A DNA stretch of 64,000 nucleotides. It comes from Cylicocyclus nassatus. Its lineage: Eukaryota > Nematoda > Chromadorea > Rhabditida > Strongylidae. The notes beneath the pieces are model-generated. The model was given only the letters and a program-made list of their open reading frames with translations, was not told the origin of the DNA and did no database searches. Both the position numbers and the translations under genes were made by a program. The DNA lies in the NCBI GenBank assembly GCA_958299035.1, contig CATQJL010000316.1:23475676-23539675 (forward strand), read 5' to 3'. Positions 1-10,786 of this stretch are shown here, piece after piece. Position 1 is the stretch's first letter. Each line of letters starts with the position of its first letter.

Positions 1-275
1 TTTTGCAAAAAAAATCGATAAAATCGATAAAAGTAATGCAAGGTTTCGAAAACTAATATTGTGTTCGTAATCAGCATGCTCGATTACCCCCCTGTGCCAA
101 ATCCCAGCCCCCTAGCTCAAATTTTGCAAAAAATCGATAAAATCGACATCAATCGATAACGAAAAGTGGACTGTGACACCCGCCGGGGCACGAAGTGTAT
201 GTGTGCCAAGTTTGGTTTGGATCGGTTAAGAAATGGAATTTTCTATTCGGAACATACGGCGGAGCCGGGTATGCC
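1..275 (+). mobile_element. Helitron/Helentron-like non-autonomous element, truncated by the window edge
   Basis: This piece carries ATCGAT-rich runs, a block complementary to the 5' part of the copy at 46767-47282 (around 155-255), and ends with a GGAGCCGGGTATGCC stretch followed by CTAG before T. The CTAG end with a GC-rich hairpin-like sequence just upstream is the classic Helitron 3' signature. The 5' part lies in the opposite orientation relative to the 3' end when compared with the second copy, so one of the two is rearranged. Family assignment is inference; no Rep/helicase coding is present. Confidence 0.5.
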
Positions 276-598
276 AGCTAGTTTGATAATATGTTCTGCC
301 TAGTCTTCCAAGATTTTCTCTTGCTGCATGCCAATTCTAACAATTTTGTCATATTTTTTCGTTCTTCGGATACGCTCAGCCATATTCTGGTATCTTGGTA
401 GAGAATTCGTCAAACTGCACGTTCTATAACTTTTGAATAGTATGAATTGAAAAACAATCACAAATGCGCTTGTAATTAGACATTTGAGAGGATGAAAATA
501 TATGAAAGTGTTTATAACACTATGACATCGTACATGGAAGATTTTTACTTCCTCTATTTTCTAGAAACTATGCATCTTTATTCATTATGCGATCGAGA

Positions 599-3144
599 TT
601 AAATGGGAACAATTTCGATAGGCTCCCTTCGAACTTTTCTGAGCGATTCGACGCTTCGTGTCCATCGCCTAAGCGATCTCAACTGACGTTGTTCATTGAA
701 TATAATCAAAGACAATAGTCCGAACATCAAACAGCCAAAAAATCGATCAATGCAAAAATTCCATGCATAGTATTCCTTGTAGCCATGAGGCCTGGAGATG
801 TAGCCGTCATAGCTTTCAACATATGGCTCTAACGAAGAGTTTGATGACTAAAACCACTAATAATGAATGCAATCTCCATAAGTGATCTTCACTTACCGGT
901 AGTTTAATATTCAGTTCTAAAGTCATGTTCCCTGTTGCAACTCGTGCCGTCACTTCTATCGGCCCTAATTGAAGTAGTGCCCCGTTTGGTATCTCTACAA
1001 CAGTGACAGGTTGAAGGACTACAAGTTCGATCCATTTGCTTTCATCCGTTTTCTTGTACAGCATCTCTTCCTGGTAGCTATCACTGTGGTCCTTAACAGT
1101 GGCTCCACATGTGTAAACTAAGATGTTTGTATAGCGTATAAAAAGTCAAAAGTTACTGTTCAAAAGCTCTACCATTTCATCGCTAGAGTTCCGTTTTGAT
1201 ACAGCACAGCCATGTCGTTTGTTACGGTCTAAAGCGCATGACTCACTTTGTAGTCTTGTCTTACAAAGGAGTGTCGACGATATTCCGGTGCAATCAGCAT
1301 CGATATCTCCCACTTCTGCCAGCATACTAACATTGCTGACTTTCATCGACAATGGCACGATATAATATGTGCTCAATTCATGAGTCGCATACATTGCACC
1401 ATTTTCACCAAACTTTCCTAGGGTTACTACGCACATCAAATATCCCAGATCTTCTTCTCTTGTATTAGGTTGTCCGGAAATTAATGCCCGTTTTGAATTT
1501 CAACCGCAATAAGTCATACACTCTTCATTTCTAAATATATTGCAAAGTACCATTCGATAGAGCAAAGCAAGCTCTAAAGATGGCCGTCTTGCTTTTGCAA
1601 CAGCTCTCATCCATCTCGAGTTTCGAGCCAAAAACTAAAAATACTCAGCAGTCCGAAAAATCGAAAAAAATCGTAACTCAGTTCATAAAAAACCTACAAA
1701 AATTCTAACTTGTTCACGCAAACACTATCCACATAAGACATCAATATACGCCGTTGCCGTATTTTTTTCTCTGTTAGAAACCAAGAAAACGGAAATTTTC
1801 ATGCATTTGCCAAAGTGATGTTGTGCCGTCCCCACATAGGTAGTTGTATACCACAAGCCTGTAGAAGTACAGACTTGAATTTCCAGCTCTCTACAAGCTT
1901 TAGTTCTCGAGAAATACCGAATATAGCTTTCCCTAGTTAGGTGGTCCAAGCAAAAATTCAAATTTTTCGAGAACTAAAGCTTGTAGAGAGCTGAAAATTT
2001 AAGTCTGTGCTTCTACAGGCTTGTGGTATACAATTACCTATGTGGGGACGGCACAGCATCACTTTGGCAAATGCATGAAAATTTCCGTTTTCTTGGTTTC
2101 TAACAGAGAAAAAAATACGGCAACGGCGTATATTGATGTCTTATGTGGATAGTGTTTGCGTGAACAAGTTAGAATTTTTGTAGGTTTTTTATGAACTGAG
2201 TTACGGTTTTTTTCGATTTTTCGGGCTGCTGAGTCTTTTTAGTTTTTGGCTCAAAACTCGAGGTGGATGAGAGCTGTTGCAAAAGCAAAAGGCCATCTTG
2301 TAGAGCTTGCTTTGCTCTATCGAATGGTACTTTGCAATATATTTAGAAATGAAGTGTATGACTTATTGCGGTTGAAATTCAAAACGGGCATTAATTTCCG
2401 GACAACCTAATAGTTGGGTAGCAGATCTAAAAATGTGCGCTCAATATTTCGTTTTCACATAAGTTTGACGATTACTACTTGCCTTTACTACCATTACGTG
2501 CTTGTTCATAGAAAGTACAGTGGCTTTCAAGCTTTGGCCAGCAGCAAAGTATCTCTTCTTAAACATTGACGCGTTGAAATGTTTTTCACCCATAAGCTTT
2601 GCGATGGCGGACAGTAAGTTGTTTTCACCGTGATGTTCGATAAGTCGGTTCGAGACACTGCCACGATCGAATAAATAGTTCTGTGAGAGCACTCTCCACA
2701 GCCAAATTGAGCTGGGTCCTGACATGGGAGAACACGAAGTTGAACCGATTTCTAGAGAATAATGGCTATATAATGATTTCTACCTTGCATACATTTGATG
2801 ATATACGTTCGTGAATATATAAAACTTCTTATTCAATTTCGACTTACATACTGGTCTGCAATTTCAATATCTCTGCCAAATTGTGTAACTTTGTTCTAAT
2901 CGCTAGAAAATTCTCTGCTATTCTCTGAAAATATGCATTTGACTAGAGTAGCAAGAAAATAAATAAGCAGATAACGTACACTTTGTTGCTGTTCCTCCTC
3001 TGTAAGTCTGTGCAATAGGCTTGACACACTATCATACACGAATTTTCCTAATCCAATGCCTACTCCAAAGGCAATGACTCCGATGACGGGGAAAAACTCT
3101 AATTGCTCTGAGCTAAAATTTGGAAAATGTTTGTGTTCAAGCAT
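599..3144 (-). CDS. Uncharacterised protein with N- and C-terminal membrane segments, six exons, one interrupted by a transposon
   Basis: I do not recognise this family. Exons: 3144-2980, 2924-2852, 2751-2498 (or 2492), 2426-2413 joined across a mobile element to 1462-1157, 1117-897, 826-599. All phases agree and give about 420 residues. The start is set by an in-frame stop just before the ATG. A hydrophobic segment near residues 17-37 (FFPVIGVIAFGVGIGLGKF) is followed by a Glu/Gln-rich, probably helical stretch. A central domain has several Cys and N-glycosylation-like sites (NVS, NMT). A second hydrophobic segment (FFGCLMFGLLSLIIF) sits near the C-terminus before a basic tail ending EIVPI. 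The topology suggests an ER or organelle membrane protein with a lumenal middle domain, which is inference. The 1118-1156 intron is only 39 nt. An alternative model splits it into two genes, the second starting at 2725. Confidence 0.6.
1465..2410. mobile_element. Foldback mariner-like MITE inside a coding exon
   Basis: The element is a near-perfect inverted repeat of two arms of about 460 bp that meet near 1960. The outer ends read TTAGGTTGTCCGG and CCGGACAACCTAA and are flanked by TA on both sides (1463-1464 and 2411-2412), the mariner/Tc target duplication. Each arm contains an open frame, but it is the same sequence read twice and has no transposase motifs. Removing the element and one TA restores an uninterrupted reading frame on the minus strand across the insertion point. 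Confidence 0.85.
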
Positions 3145-3187
3145 AGATTTTTTTCAAGTAACTGACTTGTAATGCGGCGTAGTACTC

Positions 3188-3457
3188 CTATTCGTAGTAC
3201 TCGTATAACTCGCGCATCTCTTGAATATGCTGTTTCAATGCTTGTTGCCTTAAGGTCGTGTAAACCTATATAAACGATAAGTTTCAACATTTGAAATTAC
3301 CGTCAACACGTTTAGAACATTTTAACAGCACTTTTACCTTGGCACGTAAATCTCGATCTAGAGTGCTGTTGTCGTTCAAGGTTTCCTTGAACATTTTCAG
3401 CAATTCGTCAAATATTCTTCCATCTTTGTAGCTTCCATAACCTATGTGCGACAGCAT
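3188..3457 (-). CDS. Small protein resembling the N-terminal region of FOR20/TOF (centrosomal LisH-family) proteins
   Basis: Two exons, 3457-3338 and 3265-3188, encode 65 residues in phase. An acceptor-like TATGTAG lies about 9 nt upstream of the ATG, so the message may be trans-spliced there. The stretch FKETLNDNSTLDRDLRAKVY has the pattern of the conserved helix in FOP/FOR20 proteins (TLxxxxxLxxxLRAxVF), which help build centrosomes and cilia. That match is by eye and the protein is shorter than FOR20 (about 170 residues), so it may be partial or unrelated. It stops only 44 nt before the start of the next minus-strand gene, close enough to suggest a shared transcript. Confidence 0.45.
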
Positions 3458-3681
3458 TTAATATATCTACATAAGGATACAAAATTAAGATGTATAATTG
3501 TTTGTAATATGCGTGTTTCGGAATAAGGCACTTTGTTGCGCTCTTTATTTCCAACCAGATTAGTTTCCCGGACTTTTTGTCAGCGTAAGCTACGACCGTT
3601 CAGGAAGACGGCCGCTTTTACCCATTTCACGAATTCTTGCATTTTGTCTCGTCACGTCATAGATTAACGCACAGTGGCAGG

Positions 3682-4003
3682 TCAACAATGTATCTGAGAA
3701 ATAACAAAGTGCAAAAATGTGGTGCCCAGTCCAATCTCAAATCATACTATAGTGAATATAAAAATGACAATCACCCTTTGGTAAAATCCTACAGTAAGCG
3801 TTTCATGATAATAATCTTTTTGAAGCAACATAAATGAACTTCTCAGCATAACTGTTGGTAGGCATACCTGATAACACAGGGCCACAGTGCTAGTGTCACA
3901 TTCCCGCTCATGTTTAGCTGCGGATCCCTCTATTTCTCCATGAAATCCATCTTCGTGAAACCTCTTTTGAGTGGCTCCGTCAAAATAAGGTAGTCCTGTA
4001 GTT
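3682..4003 (-). CDS. Possible terminal exons of an unidentified gene
   Basis: After the acceptor CAACTACAG an open frame runs about 134 nt (about 4003-3870) to a GTATGC donor. It encodes a hydrophilic peptide containing PYFDGATQKRF and ending TVALCYQ. A phase-0 acceptor (TTTCTCAG) near 3694 would add three codons and a stop at 3682. Cys-containing open frames at 4400-4560 on the same strand could be upstream exons, but I could not join them convincingly. A competing reading frame is open through the first half of the exon. Not recognised. Confidence 0.3.
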
Positions 4004-4668
4004 GATGAGGTGGCAAGTTATACGGGACGAACAGCATCGACGAGAAGTGCGAAGATGATAAATGTTGTTGAGTTAAGAGAAAACATTTGTTATCTGAAAA
4101 CAATCGTGTAAAAGTAAAGTAGACATAAAGGAGTCCTGTAAGAGATTTACAGTAGAATAAAATGCATCAAAATATACGAAGAAATCAGCATATGCAATAG
4201 GTATAGGTGATACTTTGTGGAATTCCAGTTCGCGCACGACTTGTTACAATCAAAGATATCAAAAGAAACGATGAACGAGGTGTTGCGAAAAACAAGGTTT
4301 GAACGACATACGCGCGACACGACTGACGCAAAATCACGGAGATAATGTCTGCTATTAAACTGCTTCAAATTTTGTAACTGCAAGAGTACCTATACGTCGC
4401 ACTGAAAAGCCAGATGGAGCATAGTCCACGAGAAGCACAGCCTACTACATCTTTTACAGTGGCTGTCAACAACGCGATTGGTTTCAATGCTGATCACCGG
4501 CAATGTTACTACGCACCAATTCGCGTACTTACCGCAGTGGTATTCATATGGTACTACAAACGGTGATATAAAAAAGATTTATAAAAAAATTCCGCAGACT
4601 AGCCATACATACGAATGAATTCCATATTAGACTTTCTTTTGTGTCAGTACGTATCAAAATCCTAGACT

Positions 4669-5580
4669 TATGCTTTTGTGGAAAATACAGCTTTCTAACT
4701 CAATATGGAGAAAAACGAAAAGGACATGAATGGGCTAAATTTTGCCGACGAATCCAATAGTACCCTTGGCTTTTCGCCATCTTTACTCCATAATCGACGT
4801 TTCGCCCCATATTCACAATGGGCCTCAGACTCAGCCGATAAGGCTGGCCCTTTTTGTGTAGTGTTTAAATCTTACACTGTTTGTGTAGTCAAAATTTGAG
4901 CGCCGCAGCTTTCCAAGAACTCGAGATATAAAAAAGAAAAGAATTTATAGGATTGCAAATCCGGATTTTTGGGTCGGTGGTATGGAGTGAACCGATGGGG
5001 TCCAAGATGTGGGTAGTAAGCAGTCAGCATGGTAGTATGCCTGCAAAATTTGAGCCCTCTAGCTTTATTTTGAACCGAGTTATGAGTTCGCCAAGTTTCG
5101 TGCAATATATTGTACTGTCGCGTGAATATGATAAGTACCAAAACGCCGATCACGCTTTTTTGTGGAAATACAGCTTTCTAACTCAATATGGAGAAAAACG
5201 AAAAGGACATGTATGAGTTAAATTTTGCCGACGAATTCAATGGTAAACCCTTGGCTTTTCGCCATCTTTACTCCATAAACGACGTTTTGCCCCATATTCA
5301 CCATGGGCCTCAGACTCAGCCGACAAGGCTGGCCCTTTTTGTGTAGTGTTTATGTCTTACACTGTTTGTGTAGTCAAAATTTGAGTGCCGCAGCTCTCGA
5401 AGAACTCGAGATATAAAAAAGACAAGATATAGGGTTAAAAATCCCAGATTTTTATTTCGGGGGTATGGAGTGAGCTGATATTGTCCAAAATTGTGGCTAG
5501 TATGTATTTGGCATTATAGCGTGCCTGCAAAACTCCAACCTTCTAGCTTTATTTCGAGCCGGGTTATGAGTTCGCTAGTA
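4669..5580 (+). repeat. Tandem duplication, period about 483 bp
   Basis: The sequence beginning TGTGGAAAATACAGC at 4679 recurs 483 bp later at about 5162 and stays alignable for roughly 420 bp with scattered substitutions and small indels (for example the TTGCCGACGAA and GGCTGGCCCTTTTTG blocks appear in both). Two copies only. No coding function seen; open frames in it do not resemble proteins. Confidence 0.8.
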
Positions 5581-6009
5581 TCCACTGGAGACAATGGGCT
5601 GACAAATGCTGAGAATTTTTGATTTTTGGTCAAGTGAGCGAATTTCAGTGCCACTCTCCAGTCTTCAGCTGCTTTTTGTCGAATATTCGAATATGTTGTA
5701 GTTTTGACGAAGGTAATCGAACCAATCTGTACTCTTTCGACTCTTCCGCTGTCTCTTCATAAAACGCACTTTACGGTAAGTATAAATAGCCACATAGCGT
5801 AGTTGAAAAATAAGCTTGTCCATAGTATCATATCACATTAAGAAGCTTAGTGTGAGCCGCATGCGTCATGCAAATGTGCACATAAATTGTTTGGGTGACA
5901 AGGAAAAGCTGGTAAGTTTCGGTACTTGATCAAAGCCACATGTTGATGAATAAAGCTGGTAATCGTATGAACAACTTATGAGCAAGTTCGTCCCCAACTA
6001 CTTTTTCAT

Positions 6010-7510
6010 TTTTGATTGGCTTGATCCCAACTAAGCTCAATAGTCAATCTCAAAATGTCGTAATTTGCACAAATACGGGCATTTTCAAAAATCAGCAACT
6101 CAGCAAAATCACACGCTAGAAGGGCCAACTTGGAAAACAATGGTAATGTTTTGGATGTAGAATACAAAATATGGTAACTGAGCCTGAGCCAGGCTGATTT
6201 TAGCCTACAATTCGCAGCCAAAATGTCGTAATTTTGCATAGATAGAGGCAATTTCAAAAAACCGCAACTCAGCAAGATCACATGCTAGAAGGGCCAAGTT
6301 GGAATATAATGATAATATTTTGAATGTAGAATACAAAATATGGTAATTGAGCCTGAGCCAGGCTGATTTTAGCCTACAATTCGCAGCCAGAATGTCGTAA
6401 TTTTGCATAGAAACAGGCATTTTCAAAAATCTGTAACTCAGCAAGATCACATGCTAGAAGGACCAACTTGGAAAACAATGGTAATGTTTTGGATGTAAAA
6501 TAAAAATATGACAACTGGGCCTGAGCCAGGCTGATTTTAGCCTACAGTTCGCAGCCAAAATGTCGTAATTTTGCATAGATAGAGGCAATTTCAAAAAACC
6601 GCAACTCAGCAAGATCACATGCTAGAAGGGCCAAGTTGGAATATAATGATAATATTTTGAATGTAGAATACAAAATATGGTAATTGAGCCTGAGCCAGGC
6701 TGATTTTAGCCTACAATTCGCAGCCAGAATGTCGTAATTTTGCATAGAAACAGGCATTTTCAAAAATCTGTAACTCAGCAAGATCACACGCTAGAAGGGC
6801 CAAATTGGAAAACAATGGTATTATTTTGGATGTAAAATAAAAATATGACAACTGGGCCTGAGCCAGGCTGATTTTAGCCTACAGTTCGCAGCCAAAATGT
6901 CGTAATTTTGCATAGATAGAGGCAATTTCAAAAAACCGCAACTCAGCAAGATCACATGCTAGAAGGGCCAAGTTGGAATATAATGATAATATTTTGGATG
7001 TAGAATACAAAATATGGTAATTGAGCCTGAGCCAGGCTGATTTTAGCCTACAATTCGCAGCCAGAATGTCGTAATTTTGCATAGAAACAGGCATTTTCAA
7101 AAATCTGTAACTCAGCAAGATCACATGCTAGAAGGACCAACTTGGAAAACAATGGTAATGTTTTGGATGTAAAATAAAAATATGACAACTGGGCCTGAGC
7201 CAGGCTGATTTTAGCCTACAGTTCGCAGCCAAAATGTCGTAATTTTGCATAGATAGAGGCAATTTCAAAAAACCGCAACTCAGCAAGATCACATGCTAGA
7301 AGGGCCAAGTTGGAATATAATGATAATATTTTGAATGTAGAATACAAAATATGGTAATTGAGCCTGAGCCAGGCTGATTTTAGCCTACAATTCGCAGCCA
7401 GAATGTCGTAATTTTGCATAGAAACAGGCATTTTCAAAAATCTGTAACTCAGCAAGATCACACGCTAGAAGGGCCAAATTGGAAAACAATGGTATTATTT
7501 TGGATGTAGA
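6010..7510. repeat. Satellite array with 337 bp dimeric units
   Basis: Four near-identical 337 bp units (anchors at 6205, 6542, 6879 and 7216) follow a more diverged part-unit. Each unit is a dimer of two related monomers of about 168-169 bp: both contain GAGCCTGAGCCAGGCTGATT and AGCAAGATCACA but differ at diagnostic sites (AATATAATGATAATATTTTG in one, AAAACAATGGTAATGTTTTG in the other). GAGCCTGAGCCAGGCTGATT includes the palindromic core GCCTGAGCCAGGC. An 81-codon open frame repeats in every unit because the period leaves it intact; I do not regard it as a gene. Confidence 0.95.
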
Positions 7511-7514
7511 ATAG

Positions 7515-8980
7515 AATTTCCACTTCTATAAATTTGTTGTTTGGTCAGCAATTGCAACTTCATAGTTTAAAGAGTAAATGGTGCTCTTTCAGATAGTGAA
7601 GGAATCGAGTTGATTTGAGAGATAGTCGTCGAAAACCAGATTTCTAAAGATTTACGCCATTTTTGCGTGTTTTTTGACAGCTGTCAGTTAAACTCATATA
7701 AATTTTGAATGTGAAAGTGCGTGATGTTGCGACTTCATAGTTTTGTAGAGTAAGGTTTGCCTTATCAGAGCATATCTTAACCGTACCAATCCATTAAACA
7801 GCGCCGAGATCCAAAGTCTTAAAAAGCAGGTAAAAAAGCGCTTTTTGAATTTCAACGCCCATAACTTCTTAAGAACTGCATGAATCATGTTGCGACTTCA
7901 TAGATTAGATTCTTCTCATCAAGAGCTTTCAGATGATATATAATATGTGGGGGTTTAGGATCTCCTATGAATTATGCCCGGGGGAGGAGACTTTTCATCA
8001 CAAAGTCTCCCGTGGCGGCCTCCCTCCGATACATTAAAGTGGATTAGGGGGAGACTTTGGTATGAAAAGTCTCCCCCCAGGGCATAATTCGTAGGAGGCC
8101 CTAAACCCCATCATATTATATATCATCTGAAGTCAAGTCTGCGTCTCCGCGCGCTGCGCGCTACCTCGCTACCCCAAACGCGGGGCGCGGGGCATTTGGC
8201 TCTGGTACCCTTTTCTTCGCTGTTTCGAACCAAATTTTAGCGAGCTATGTATCATTTTGAAGCTCTTGATCTCTATTTTCACGCTGACAACGTCCCAGAA
8301 CCACATTTTTTGATTTGATCGAGAAATCCGGCAAAAACCTTGTTTTCGAAAATGTCTTGTTTGTCTCCTAGTTTAACTATTTTCACGCGGTTTTTTCGTG
8401 CATTCTATAAATCTTGCTTCTTTTCATAATGCAGACAACCACCCAGCCGTTAACTCTTCCATTATGGTGGGATTTTTTGCGAAAAATCGTAAAAAGTGCG
8501 TTTTTCTTTACCTTACTCTGTTTCAGTGCTTTCGAATCGATTTTTTTTCACCTTGGGCGATTATTGCTCAGAACAATGAGCGCAACAATTCAGACAACGC
8601 CAGGAAACAGGAACGTCAATGCGGGGGTAAAAATTCAAAGGACGCATCAAAAATTAAAACCCGGTGTTGCGAATTGCTGGTCTTGAAGCGAAAACTTGCA
8701 CGTTGAAAAGCCGCCAAATGAACGATTTCAGACTTGTTTGCAGCGTTTTTATCCGGTTTTCGGCAGTTCCTTTGCTTTTTGTATCTGTTTTACGTCATAT
8801 TCTCTTCTCTGAACTCCTTTAAACAACCTTCACTATTTATGACGTCATATGTTCAAACAACCTTCACTTTTGACGCCCTGTCTCTAGACTATCGAAGGTA
8901 TGACCACACCATTTACTCTTCAAAACCTATGAAGTCGCAATTGCTGACCAAACAACAGATTTATAAAAGTGGAAATTTCG
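7515..8980. mobile_element. Nested foldback element with long terminal inverted repeats
   Basis: About 70 bp at 7515-7583 (including TTTGGTCAGCAATTGC) returns as its reverse complement at 8907-8977. Inside lies a second palindrome (7929-8130) whose arms both carry AGATGATATATAATATG at the outside and GGGGAGACTTT-type sequence at the inside. The motif GCGACTTCATAG recurs several times within the left half. The interior has GC-rich 8140-8200. Open frames at 8398-8985 have no recognisable domain. Confidence 0.75.
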
Positions 8981-10786
8981 CATAACTGATCGTTATTTTA
9001 CCATTCGAAATTCTGGTTCTCGGCGATTACTGCCTGGATCGACCTAATTCCTTCCAGTACGTTATATGCCGCCGTATACATAAAAATATGCTCTCAATAA
9101 TATTTTTTGCGTTTGTTTTGCTTATTTTTCTTCTTTATCGTTCAGCGAAAAATATTCTTTTTGTCAAAAGTGAAGGTGGTCACCCTGTACCAGCTCAAAA
9201 GTGCAGGTAGGGGGAGAATCGGCTCCCACTATCGCACCTCTGCCTTCACCTGCTATTGTTTACCATAAGTGAGCATAGAGGTTACCCGCGAACTGGCGAG
9301 CTTGCCATACACAAAACATAGCATAAAAGGCCCTATTGCACAGTTCTGGTGTTGTTTCAATCATCACCACTTCATGAGCGCTTCGCACAATCACTATTGC
9401 TGTGGGCTTCTTTCGCTTCTCTTATGAGCAGTTTTCAGTACAAACTAGGTTTACCCAAAACTTTCAATCTGAAGCTGATGTGCAGCGAAGCCCGCCAGCG
9501 TTGAAGACGCAGTCATTACCGGAGTATGACGATATATGTACGATATGTGTTCGTTGAGGGAACGGAATGCCTCAGGTGCAGCCTCTACAAACTAATGGTC
9601 GTGCTATTGCGATATGATGCCAGGATAACAGCTCGCCAAAGCATTCATTCCTTTGCAAGACAGTCGAGAGGCGCCATTTTTTCATCTTCCACAACCCAAA
9701 ACTCAGTTCATATGCGAGCCTTGAAAAACTACCAAACAGATGCATTGGCTGGTAGATGTATGAAGTTACCATTTGCTGACTCATGCGGGTTTGCTGGGAA
9801 ACCAACCAATATATTTGCGAACTTGTTGATAGTTGCATCTTCACGGACTCTAGACCTTCAAAATTTTCATTCATTCAAAATAATATATGTCATCCACTTC
9901 CTCTACCCTGTGTACTCTATAACTAGTATAACTGAAGGTGGGGGGGGGGAGGGGGAAGGGTTCAAGGACGGAGGCGGGATTTGGAATACTAGAGCCGATT
10001 TCAAGCTTTGTAAACCGTTTCTCCAACTTCACTGATTAGTAGTTTAGAGGTCTACCGTTGCAACGCTAAAATCCACTACTTCAGCAGGGATGCTTAAAGT
10101 TTCTTCTATTTATTTTGAAAATCCCAACGTTGCAAATTCAGAGAGCGTGACCGCTAAGCACCATTTCAAGAGTAGCTCGTGAATTTGGGAGAAACCTTTG
10201 AAAAAATGAAACGTGTGGCTGACGCCACTCTTTGTTCGGAATGTCTGCCCTTCGTCCAAAATTCCCCGAGCCTTCCTTCACCAGGGCGAAGGACACGCAG
10301 AAAGGTACGCTTAAAAGCAACATCTACCCAGATTCAGTTCCATGTTTCTGTCGCTCCGGGGCCTTCTCATGTCCCTGATTCCGAATATGAAGATGCGGAA
10401 ACCCCGCGATTGTCGGGGTTTTCGGAAAAGCATTTAGGAGGGCGAGTACGGATGGGTGGGTCAAAAGTACGCCTACGCCTACCGATCGGAGGCGTCGGAG
10501 CAGCTCCCTGTCTTTAGGCTCATCCAAAGCGATTCTCTCGCTTCAGAATGCATCTTTTTCAATCGGACTTGGACTGTTGCGTTAGTCAGGGGCCGTGCTC
10601 TCGCACTGCGTCAAGACAGAGAAGTCGAGAATCTGGGTGGACGAACGGTACCTCCTCAGTCAAAGTTCAGTGGTAAACTTCCCGATGCAGTGAGCCTGAT
10701 AATCTAACGTCGAAGTGACCCGCTTTTTAAAAATCATCTCAAGGATATGTACATAACTAATCATATAATCAAATGAGATCTATGCA
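8981..10786. other. Gene-free stretch with low-complexity tracts
   Basis: I see no exon I can defend. It contains a G-run near 9941-9958, a polypurine tract, and at about 10350-10650 GC-rich sequence with the GTGGACG motif and CCTTCTCAT found also in the MITE at 12303-12662, so it may hold an eroded copy of that family. A 169-codon open frame at 9526 and shorter ones lack domain signatures and splice context. Confidence 0.5.

Noticed and set aside
1725..1961. Open frame of 78 codons in the minus strand
   Set aside because: It lies wholly in one arm of the foldback element and is matched in the other arm.
6205..7461. The same 81-codon open frame repeated on the minus strand
   Set aside because: It recurs only because the 337 bp satellite period is repeated; there is no splice context, domain or codon signal.
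9526..10035. 169-codon plus-strand open frame
   Set aside because: Low protein character, a poly-G-derived Gly run, and no acceptor, donor or domain.
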